A stretch of 50,136 bases of DNA. Origin: Hemicentrotus pulcherrimus. Lineage: Eukaryota; Echinodermata; Echinoidea; Camarodonta; Strongylocentrotidae. The position numbers were made by a program, and so were the translations under genes. This document shows, piece after piece, positions 29,101-41,100 of this stretch. The stretch spans positions 66,263-116,398 of the forward strand of contig BEXV01001209.1 of NCBI GenBank assembly GCA_003118195.1. Reading direction: 5' to 3'. Numbering within the stretch: position 1 is the first letter of the stretch; the number at the start of each line of letters is the position of its first letter. Under the pieces are notes generated by a model. The model did not search any database. It saw only the letters and a list, made by a program, of their open reading frames with translations, and was not told where the DNA came from.

Positions 29101-32100
29101 TTTGCCAGCCAGACCAAACTTGAGACACAGCAACAAGCTTCCTCCCCCATCCTTCATCGTGTCACCAGTCAGGCACTCCAGACTCCTCAGCCTACAGAAA
29201 TCCAGAAGAATGATGGGTTGACACAATGTGAACTTAAAAGTGATGACATGTCCACCCAGCTTGGAGTCCAGACAGAAGAGTCAACAAGTCAATGTGTACA
29301 GGAACAAGAACATGCTGAGACGCACTATGAAAACGTCGGACAAGAAGGTTCCACACAATACGAGAAGAAAGATGAAGATGTGTCAACGCAACATGATTTG
29401 AAGGGACAGGATATCACAACTCAATCAAGAGTCGCCCTTCAAGAAGCAAACACTCAACATGAAGCAATCTTGAAGGAAACACCCACCCAGCATGGAGCGG
29501 ACATGAAAGACGCACTTACACAAAGAGATGTCAAGATCTCGCATATGGCTGCGTCTCCAATTCTTCAACAGAAATCAAGCCAGATGGTGCAAACACCAAA
29601 GAGCGTACAAGATGGGGTCAGTCAGTATGACAGGAGTTCCAATGACGAAATAAGTCAATATGATAGAACAGGTGAAAGTTCAGCTACTCAATATGATATC
29701 ACAGGGGTAGAAGGTGCAACACAGTATAAAAGAAATGTACAGGATGGTGAAACAGAATATGTGACAGAACAAGAGGAAAAGCCAACTCAATATGAAATAG
29801 AGAACCAATTATTTGCAAGCCAGACCGAACTTAAGACTCAGACCCAATCTTCTTCTCCGATCCTTCGCCGTATCAACAGTCAGGCACTTCAGACGCCTAA
29901 GCCTACAGGAGTTCAGAAGAGTGATGGATTGACACAGTACGAGGTTAAACAGGGTGATTCATCCTTACAGTTTGTTCCGCAGCAGAAAGATGGTTCTTCC
30001 CAGTTTGTGCTCTCTGCTGTGTCTGCTCCAACCCAATATGAGAGTTCAACAATTGATGCAACTTCTCAGTATGGAAAGCAAGATGAGCACAGATCAACGC
30101 AGCATGACCAGACAAAGACAGATACTATGACACAGTACGAGATCCGTCAACAAGACGGAACAAGCCAGCATGAGAGGGTTGTCACTGAAGGAACTACTCA
30201 ATATGATAGAATGGGGGAGAGTGCTGAGACCCAGTATGATATCAAAGGTATTGACAGTACATCCCAGCACAAGAGAGAGGTACAAGACGGTGTTACCGAA
30301 TATGTCAAAGACCAACAGGAGAGGCCCACTCAGTATGAGTTGGAAAGTCAGTTATTTGCAAGTCAAACTGATTACGAGACACAACAACAAGCTTCCTCTC
30401 CTATCATCCGTCGTGTAACCAGTCAGGCACTTCAGACCAAATATGAGAAGTCAACCCACGAAAGCACCACTCAGTATGAACTCAAACAAACGGACAGTAA
30501 CACGGGATACCAACTGAAGATTGGTAACACAACAACACAGTATGAAGTAAAAATGCACAGTGCTGATACTCAAACACCTGATTATCCCATTCCTGTTGAA
30601 GATGCTATTCTTCGAGAGATTGTTTCTCCTGTCCAGTATGCAGCACCACAATTGCCATCACCTAAAATGGACAATTCGAGTCAGTACGAAAGGAAAATGG
30701 ACAGTAGCATGAACCAATATGATCTCAAAGGGCTGGAAACTGCTACCCAGCACCAGATGAATGAGCAAGATGGGGCTACACAGTATGACATTCTACAACA
30801 ATCTATTACAACGCAGTCCTTGATGGAAAGTCGGCTGTTTGCAAGCCAGACCGAACTCAAGACTCAACAGCAAGCTTCATCTCCTATCCTTCGTCGTGTT
30901 ACCAGTCAGGCACTTCAGACTCCTAAACCCACGGGAATCCAAAAGAGCGACGGGTTAACACAGTACGAGCTAAAACAGGACGAGGTGTCCACCCAGTTTG
31001 GAGTAAAGAAAGAAGATTCAACCAGCCAACATGTATTAATACAAGATGATAAGGTGACTCACTATGACATTGTTGGGCAAGAAGGTTCAACACAGTATGA
31101 GAGGAACGATGGAGAAATGTCAACACAACATGACCTGATGGTACAAGATATCACAACTCAATCTGCAGTTGTACTTCAAGATACTACGACTCAACATGAA
31201 TCAATTTTGAAGGATAGACCGACCCAACAAGGAACTGAAGTGAAAGACATTACAACACAATCAGTAATAGAAAACCAGCTATTTGCCAGCCAGACAGACC
31301 TGGAGACTCAGCAACAAGCTTCCTCCCCTATCCTTCGTCGTGTCACTAGTCAAGCACTTCAGACTCCTAGAACAACAGGAGTCCAGATGAGCGACGGATT
31401 GACTCAATACGAACTAAAAGGCGGGGATGCATCCTCACAGTCTGAGCTAAAGCAGTTAGAGAATTCAAGTCAGTATGCAACAAGCTCTTCACATGTCCCG
31501 ACACAGTATGACATCATAGGTCAACAAGGTGTGACGCAGTACGAGCTGAAGTCAGAAGAAAAACCAACTCAATACGATAGTCTACTTAAAGACCTTCCAA
31601 TACAGACCTCAACTGAAGGGAAAGATCAAATGTCATCCCCCATTCTTCCCAGAGTTGCTCATCAAGTATTGCAGACACCCAAACAAGAAATTGAGCCGTT
31701 TTCATCGCAGTATGATGTCAGGACACAAGACAACGCAACACAGTATGTCTTTAAGTCGACAGAAGGTGCCACTCAAGTTCCAACAATTGCAAAGAGTGAC
31801 CAAATTTCTCAAACACAAGCAGGGAAACCGTTAAGTACGAGTAATATCATTACCCAATATGAAGCAAGAACATCTGATAGCTCATGTCAACATGATATGC
31901 TGGCCGTCAAGGAAGGTGTGTCCCAGCATGACCTCCTCCAAAAGGAAGGTGCAACTCAGTATGATTTAACAAAGCAAAGCTCGGTTTCACAAACTTCCTT
32001 CAAGACGTCCAATGCTGGTACGCTTGCGACCCCTGTACAACCGATATTCTCGTCTCAAGTTACACAGACTGCATCTGAGCCTGGCATAATAGTGGCTGCA

Positions 32101-35100
32101 ATTTCGACACAGACAGATGAACCCGAATTAACGGCAACTTGCCATGTGGCTGCATTCACAGAAAGAAAGCTAAAGGATGGAGTAACACAGATTGCCAAGA
32201 AAGAGAAAGATGGCGTCACCCAATACGATGTGAAGGGAGCTGACAGTGCAACACAATCTGACCAGACACTCCATGAAAATGCTTCACAATCTGAAGTCAA
32301 GAGTATTCCCCAAGGATCGTCTCCCATTCTTCCACGTTCAACGAGTCAAGCTTTGCAGGCGTCCATCCCTCAAGTCTCTAAGAGTGATATTACAACTCAC
32401 ATCCAGTATAATCTGCAAAATGCAGGCACTGGATATGACAGGAAGGATCAAGACAGTGCCACACAGCAAGACATTGTGAGAGGAGATAGTGTTACTCAAT
32501 ATGAGTTGGGTATGAAAGACGTAGAATCTCAGTTGGGGGTTAAATCTATTGACCAGACATCATCACCTGTTCTACGACGAGCTAATGACATGCCGAGTCA
32601 AACGCCTAGTGAAAAGATTCTCAAAACAAGAGACGATCCAACACAAACAGAACTCAAGCAAGATGATTCACTAATCCAAGCAAGTGTAAATACTACTCAG
32701 CAGTCCTTGTCACCTCTTCTCACAAGAGTAGCTCACCAACTTCAACAGACTGCCCAGCCTAAGAGTGTTGCAAAGACCGACGGTTCAACTCAGCTTTCGA
32801 AAATAATGGCAAGTGTTCCAACTCAGTCACTGAGAATGGAAAAGGTGGAATCAACGCAGTACAAAGTAACTGCTGAAGCTGTTAGCACGCAGTACGAATC
32901 AAAGGTTGATCATACTACAACCCAATATGAAGGAAGTCAAATGGAAGCAGACTCACAATCACACTTCGAAACAGAAGAGAAAGGAACAACACCTGCCACT
33001 CAAACAGCCTCTGATCAAGCTCATCAGACATTCCATTCTGTTGCCGATGTTTCATCTCAGCATGTATTGAAGATAGACGTCACTGCCACTCAACATGAAG
33101 TGATTGAGAAGAGTGAAACCAGTCAATATGAAATATTTGGGGATGACGCGACAACTCAGTACGAATTATCTCTTGCACACGCACAATCTCAGTCCTTCAC
33201 TTTGGATGATGAGAAAAGTACATCTACAACTATACCTGACTTCAATAACCAGTATATGCAAACTATGGAGAGAAAGGAGGTACCAAAGACTGAATCATCA
33301 ACCCAATACATCGTGAAAGGTCAGGAGACGATGACTCAGGCAGAGACCAGCATTCAGCACGACTCTACACAATATGAAGGCGACCAAATGGATCACACAA
33401 CACAGTATGGACTTAGTGTCAAGGATGGATCTGTCCAGCATGGAGTGAAACTTCAAGATGCACATTCTCATATTGAGGTAGGATTGAAGGACGAAGCAAC
33501 ATCATCTACTCATCCTACATTCATGGAGCAAGTTTCTCAAACAATCTCTGAAGTGAGATTAACCGCAGAATCATCATCACAGTACTTCCTCACGCAGAAA
33601 GCCTCACACACACAAGTAGATCTACAGGAAAGAGATGGCGTCAGTCAGTATGATCTCAAGCAGGAAGAGAGTATGACACAATATGTGGAGAATCTACAAG
33701 ATGCACATGCTCAATCGACGGTTCAAGTGGGAGATGTTATAACTTCAACTCTAGATGTGAGCCTTGCCCATCAAAGTTTGCAGACTGCTAAACGGTCAAT
33801 GATTGAAACTACATCTCAGTATGAACAGGAATTGCTAAGTGCAACTACCCAATCTGAGAGGGAAGATCGAGAGATATCGTGCCAGCATGAACAAATCGGT
33901 GAAGACAGTTCAACCCAACATGACCGAGATACTATGGAGAGTACGACACAGTATGAAGCAAATCAACATGATGCTTTGTCACAAAGTTTCATTGACATTG
34001 AACATAAGGCTTCATCCCCGAAACTTCAGCGACTTGCAAGTCAACACTTACAGACACTTCCTTCCGGTAGTGACACTGGAACGCAGTCCCAAGTGAGTGC
34101 GGAGGGAATCACAACACAGTACGAGAAAGATGAGCAGGAGAGTGCAAGTCAGCATGAAATTCACCACGTGGAGAGCACCACGCAGCACGAGCTGAAACAA
34201 CTTAATGCCCAGTCCCAGTATGCTCTTGAATCCACTAGCAAGTCAACATCTTCAATCTCAATCAACATATCTAACATGGCCATGCAAACAGCCCCATGCG
34301 AAGGTCAAACAGGAACACAATATGAGCTTTCTACTAATGAAAGCTCTTCGCAACATGTTAGCAATCAACAAGATGCTTCATCTCAGCAAATAGTTCAATC
34401 AGAACACAAGACTATTTCATCAGCTCTGCAACAGGTGACTGATATCACCACTCAATATGAGAGCATCTTGCTTGAATCAACAACTCAATGTAAGATCAGT
34501 CAAAAGAATCAAGCCTCATTTACTGCCATCAGCGAGACATCGGATCAAGTACTTCAAACTGTTGAGCAAGAGAGGCCAGCACAATTAAGTACTACGTCGC
34601 AGTATGAAGGCTCAAGTCAAGACGATGTTACTCAATATGAGGCCAGTGTAGTTGAAAGGACAACCCAACTTGCACAGGAGCTTAAAGACACCATGACACA
34701 GTATATGATGATGTATGGTGACAGTCAATCTCAGACAACCGTTTCCAGTTCTGATCAGGCTACATCACCAGTACCTGCGTTGACTGACAACAGTACTGCA
34801 CAGACGATGGAAGAAAAGAAAGTTTTGACTTCAGAAGTCACGACGCAACATGAAGTGAAGCTGTTGAATCTCATGATTCAAACTTTGGAAGATAAAATCT
34901 AGACTATCGATTCTAACACTCAGTATGAACGACGGTCGCATGAGAAGATAACTCAACACGAGATGCAACAGTTGGATACCTCGACACAACATCTGCTGAA
35001 ACAACACGATTTTGAAGTACAGACAAAGTTGAGTTTGGGACACCAAGCAACATCCCCACTTCTATCAAGACACCAGAGTCAATTGCTGCAAACACCTGTA

Positions 35101-38100
35101 ATTGACACCTCTTCAATACACGCTGTGTCCCAAACCGAGTTAAAACGTCAAGAGACAACAACACAGATGGAAATATCTCTTGGAGAAGGATCAACGCAGT
35201 ATGAAACAAAACAGACAGATTCTGTGAGCCAGACATTCTCCAAAAATCTTAACCAGAGCTCTTCAACCATCCTATCACGTGCGAAGACCAGTGGATCTCA
35301 AACAGCACAGGAAGAACCAGTCATTAAGATGCACATGACAACTCAATTCGAAACAAAGGCAGGTGAGTCACAGACTCAAACACAACAACGCGTTGTTCAT
35401 CAGACTTCCCAGATTCTCCCTGATGCATCACATAAAGATTCACAGACACCCAAGGCAGAACCCAAGATTGAAAAGATAAGTCAGGCCGAGGTAAACCTTA
35501 CTGAGATGCAAATGCAAACTACACCAAATACTTCGCAAAAGGCATCTTCACCAGTTCTAAATCGAGCAATCAATAAGGATACTCAAACCCCAGTGAAGGA
35601 TGTGATTCCAAAGGCTTCTCAGATTATCAGGTCTTCTCGAGATTCAACGACACAGGCTTTTACAGAAACAAAAACTTCTGAACGTGGAACAGAAGTACTC
35701 CGCATTCAGCTAAGAACTGGTTCCACACAGGCCAACCTGCAAAAACCTGTTACGTCACAATCTGCAGTCCAGGCTAAAAAGACTGAGGTCATGCACAAGA
35801 TGTTGGTAGTAACACCAAGTACTGTGGACCACTCCACGCCAGCACGTGTCACAAAATACTCAACAAAACCCACTCAAGCTGACATCAAAGTTACTTCTAA
35901 GGCCAATGAAGCACAAACATCTCAGGTGGTAAGAAGTGCAACAACAACTACAGAAAAGACTTCTGTGATGAGTGCTGTTTCTCAAACTGAAGTTTCCAAA
36001 GTGGGGAAAGAGATGGTTACTCAAGAAATCAAATTAGTAGAACGATCTGCCCTTACAATGCCTGAAATCAAACCTTCTGTATTTGAAACGTCTACACAAC
36101 ATGATGTCAATGTGCCAATGATTGATAGTGCTTCAGCAACAAGCCCAATTACTCATGATGGAAGTACTTTTACAACACCATTCACGGCGTTGGAACAATC
36201 TTGCCAGACAGACGTACATGTAGAGGAAGAGGAATTCATCGAAATTGTGTCGCAATCAGAAGAGATTGCACCAATCACTTTCCGAGAAGCAAAACATGCT
36301 GACGGTTCAACTGAAACTGAACACTATGATCTTAATGAAAGAGCAGTATCTCCATTCTCTGATGATCTAAACGAAGTACCATCACAAACAAATCTAGAGA
36401 CGGAGTCAGTTGCAGTGCAGTTTGATGAGCCAGACTTTGGTCCCTTGTATGTGAATACAGTTAGTTATGTGCAAGATGGCCGAGAAAGACACACAGAAAC
36501 AATATTTGAAAAATCTATGGCAGCTCCTGCACAGACGGAATCACTTTTCCTGGATGCCCAGCAGCAAACCATCCCTGACACTGAAGATGGATTTACAGAG
36601 ACGGTAGCAATGGGTATCGACTTTGGAGAGCAGTCACAACCTCTTACCATTGAGCAAGCTACAGTAACACACTCGGGACAACTGGTGTCCAGTGAGGTAC
36701 AAGTCCAAATGGGACACCCCTCAACACCAATGAGAGACACCGGATCACAGCATGCATCAAGACCTGTGGATAGTTTTGCGCAGGCCGACACATTGACGGT
36801 TGATGAAGGAATGTCCACCATCACGGTTGTCAAATCTACATCAAGTGCTCAGTATAGTCCCCCTGGTTCTGCACATACTTCACCTAAACAACAGCGAAAG
36901 ACAATGGCTAATGCAGAAACTAGTACTTCTGTTAAGTACAGACAGACGACAGATACGCAGACATCAAAACCGCTTCAGTATAATCTGTCAACTCAATTCC
37001 GCCCGACCACGAAAAGCCAGGAATCACTTGCCAAAATTATACCAGAGAGCGCAGACATGGGTATGGTTACCAAACCACTGTCTTCTGATGCAGATTCTCA
37101 GGCAAGAGTGGACCAAAGTTCAAACTCAGCACAATGTGATACAAAGGTAGCAGATACACAGAGTCAATACGAACATCAAGATGCTGCTGATATGTCGGTC
37201 CAAGTTATGCCAACATGTGCAGATTTGGGCAATTCACCAATCTTCAAACGTAGAGAGCATGTTGTTTCTTCGACACAGACAGACCCAATGTTTGCAGATT
37301 TTAGCGATGAGTTTGAAGATGGAGAATTCCTTGATACACAGTCTGAACGTATCTCGCTAGAGGAATTCACTTGGGACACATTTGTTGACAATCTGCAAGA
37401 GACTTTGGATGGACCAGTTGTTTCCTCGTATGAAGCTCCAATCCAGCAGATCAATGTCATTCAAGATTTTGCTGAAATAACAAGAGCTTGGGGAGTCGAT
37501 GCCTCTGCACAAATTCACCCAACCCTACTTGATAGAGGCACAGGAACAACAGGTGCATGGAGACATGATCGTGGCAGTCAAATCCATCAAGTCCATGCCA
37601 CTCATTCTACTCAAAGTGATATTACAACCAGAGTGTTCAATAATTCATCTACTCAACATGCAGTTGATGTGCAGGATAATTCCTTGCAGCACGATACAGT
37701 GGTTTCATCTTCCGACAGAGCAAACTCTCCGATCTCGACAAAGGGTAGAGATGCTCAGTCGCAGAGCAAACCAATTACATCAGACGGGAGCACAATGATA
37801 ACTCATTACGAAGGAAAAGATTTCACAATCCAGACCACTCCTTTGACAACTGACATGGCAAGCTCTCCTGTTTTTAAACGAAGGTCAGAGAACGCTGTTG
37901 CCCAGATTGCTCCAGATACCTCTGATGGTGGTACATCTATGACCGCAGTACCTTATGCTGATAGTAAATTCCAGACCGAACAGGAATCATTGGATATGTC
38001 ATCTCAGTACATCACTGCGCATACTGATCGCCTGTCTTCGCCTATTGAGGTTTCTTCAAACAATGCCAGTACTTATATTGGATCTCTCTTCTCAGATACC

Positions 38101-41100
38101 AGCACCTACATGCCTGCCTTGGATTCGAAGGATCTACCAACTCAGACATCTGTTAGCACATCAGAAGGCTCTGTCCAATTCCAGATCTTAACATCTGAGC
38201 GTGTTACTGAAATTGTTCCAGCTCCTGGAAGAGATATCGACTTACAAGCCTCAGTCAGAAATTCTGACAGCATCTCACAATATCAGGAGGTCCAAACTTG
38301 TGACACTGCTTCTTCACCAATAGTTGTCAGGAAAGTAACTTCTGAAGAGAGCTCGATGATGGCACCTATTCATGCTAAGGATTTCCATACTCAAGTGACA
38401 CCATTGACATCAGAGGGCACTTCTCAATATCCTTCAACCGTCACATCTGATAAAATCAGTTCACCTATAATGCTCAAGAAGTCAACATCTGAACACAGTA
38501 CAATGATGGACAGTGAAACTGAAGATATTGGTTCTCAGTACCCCAAAACTGTGACAACGGACAAGGTTGTATCTCCTGTCTTCGCATGGAAGGTCGCAAT
38601 AGATGAAAGTACTGTGATGATACCGACAGAATCAAAGGACGGTTTTGCTCAGGTATCGCCTGTGAGAATCGAGGGAGCATCACAACCTATGCCGAAGACA
38701 TTTGCAGACACTCAAAGTTCTCCAATATTACAGAGGAAGATTGGCACTATAGAAGAAGGTACAATGCCACCACCACAACAACATGGGAAAGATTTTACCA
38801 CACAGGTAGCACCAGTGCGAGAAGATATTCTTACTCAGTCCGATGCTGTCAAGAACGTGGACGCAAATGCACAGGTGAAGCCTGAAACATTGGATGGAGG
38901 CACATTTATGACAACGGTATTGTTGGCTGATGGGTCTGTTCAGATTCAGCCAGATATCCGGGACCAATCATCCCAGTTGTTGATACCCTCAGAGGATAGA
39001 TCAGTCACGACAATACCACCTATGAGCTCAAACATGGAGTCCCAAATTGAAAAGGAACTCGTTGATGGAAATACATTCATGATCCAACGAGAGGCAAGAG
39101 ATTCTATGGCCCAGTTTGCCCCTACTGTTACAGATAACTCATCCCAGTACGTAGAATCTCCCAAAGCTGACAAGCTTAGTTCACCAATTCTTACAAGGAA
39201 GGAAGTGTTTGATGAAAGCACATCAATGAGGCCAAAAGAAGACAAAGATTTGGGTATTCAGATAACCCCAACCTCAACTGAAAAAGTAAGCTCACCAATT
39301 CTGCAGCGGAAGGTTGCTATGGATGAATGCACAATGATGGATTTGACTGAGTCAAAGGATGTGGTAATGCAGGCAACTCCAGTTACGACAGATTCCGATT
39401 CGCAATCTCTAAAGAATTCTACGACCGATCAACTCAGTTCCCCAGTGCTTATAAGGAAACAATTGATGGATGAGAGTACATTGATCCTTCCCCAGCCGGT
39501 AGACGCCAAGGACTTTACAACACAAGCAAACCCAACCACCATTGAAAAGATCAGCTCGCCCGTGCTTGTTCGCAGACAAGTGATTGATGAAAGCACTATG
39601 ATGGCTCTACATGAAGCAAAGGACTTCAACTCACAGTCCAGTCCGAATACTACCCACATTTCTTCTCAATCTGAAAGAGCTACCATGTCTAACATGCCTA
39701 GTTCACCTGTATTCCTAAGGAAAACTGATGAGGGCACAATGATGATAGAAAGCAGACCACACGATTTTACAACCCAAGTTACTCCCACAACATCAGATGG
39801 TACTTCGCAGTCAGCGTTGCGTTCTACCTTTGATAAACCAAGCTCTCCTGTACTGATCAGGAAGCAGGTTGCAGATGAAAGTTCAATGATCCTGCCACCT
39901 CCTACAGATGCCAAGGACTTTACCACCCAAGCTACTCCAACAACATCAGATGGTACTTCGCAGTCAGCCTTGCGTTCTACCTTTGATAAACCAAGCTCTC
40001 CTGTACTGATCAGGAAGCAGGTTGCAGATGAAAGTTCAATGATCTTGCCACCTCCAACAGATGCCAAGGACTTTACTACACAAGCAAACCCAACCACCAT
40101 CGAAAAGATCAGCTCGCCCGTGCTTGTCCGTAGACAGGTGATTGATGAAAGCACGATGATGGCTCTCCCTGAAGCAAAGGACTTCAACTCACAGTCCAGA
40201 CCGAATTCCACCCACATTTCTTCTCAATCTGAAAGAGCTACGATGTCTGACATGCCTAGTTCCCCCCTTTTGCTGAGGAAAACTGATGAAGGCACGATGA
40301 TTACAGAAAGCAAACCACAAGACTTTACAACACAGGCTACACCAACTACTTCAGAAAAACTGAGTTCCCCAGTGCCATCGCGGAAAACAGTAGTTGAAGG
40401 AGGAACGATAATGACACCATCTGATGCAAAGGACTTTAATACCCAGGCAACTCCGCCTACCACAGAAAAGCTCAGTTCCCCTGTGTTGATTAGAAGGAAT
40501 GTGATAGAAGAGGGTACAATGATGGCATCATTAGAATCAAAGGACTTATACATGCAGGCTACACCTATCACATCAGATGGTGTTTCCCAGTCACTTAAGG
40601 AATTGACAGTAGACAGACTAACTTCTCCGGTCCTTATTCGTAAGGTCATGGCCGAAGAAAGCACTCTGATTCTGCCTTTGCCTATTGATTCTAAAGATTT
40701 CAACACTCAGGTATCACCACCAACCATCGAAATGGAATCACAGTCTGCAGACACCGCAACATCAGAGAAGATGAATTCGCCAGTTTTGGTAAGGAAGGTT
40801 GCTGTCAATGAAAGCACTATGATGGAACCACCTGCTGATGCAAAAGATTTCACAACTCAGATTTCAGCTACGACAACTGACTATGGATCTCAATAACATA
40901 AAACTTCAACATCAGAAAAACTGAGTTCCCCAGTTATGCAGAGAAAGACAGCTATTGACGAAGGAACTACAAACATTGTTCTTGACGCAAAAGACTTTAC
41001 AACTCAAGTTTCACCAACAGGGATAGATCAAATCTCCCAAGCTAAATGGAAGTCAACAAATGAAACCACAACAACAGTGTCAGTCGAAGGTAAAGATTTC

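Noticed and set aside
25541..31640. CRISPR-like or satellite array
   Set aside because: The repeats keep a protein frame, vary by codon and lie inside a spliced animal gene. There are no spacers.
34963..40896. A separate gene starting at ATG 34963
   Set aside because: It is in the same frame as the upstream open frame, repeats run through the stop, and there is no promoter, intron or signal sequence at the ATG.
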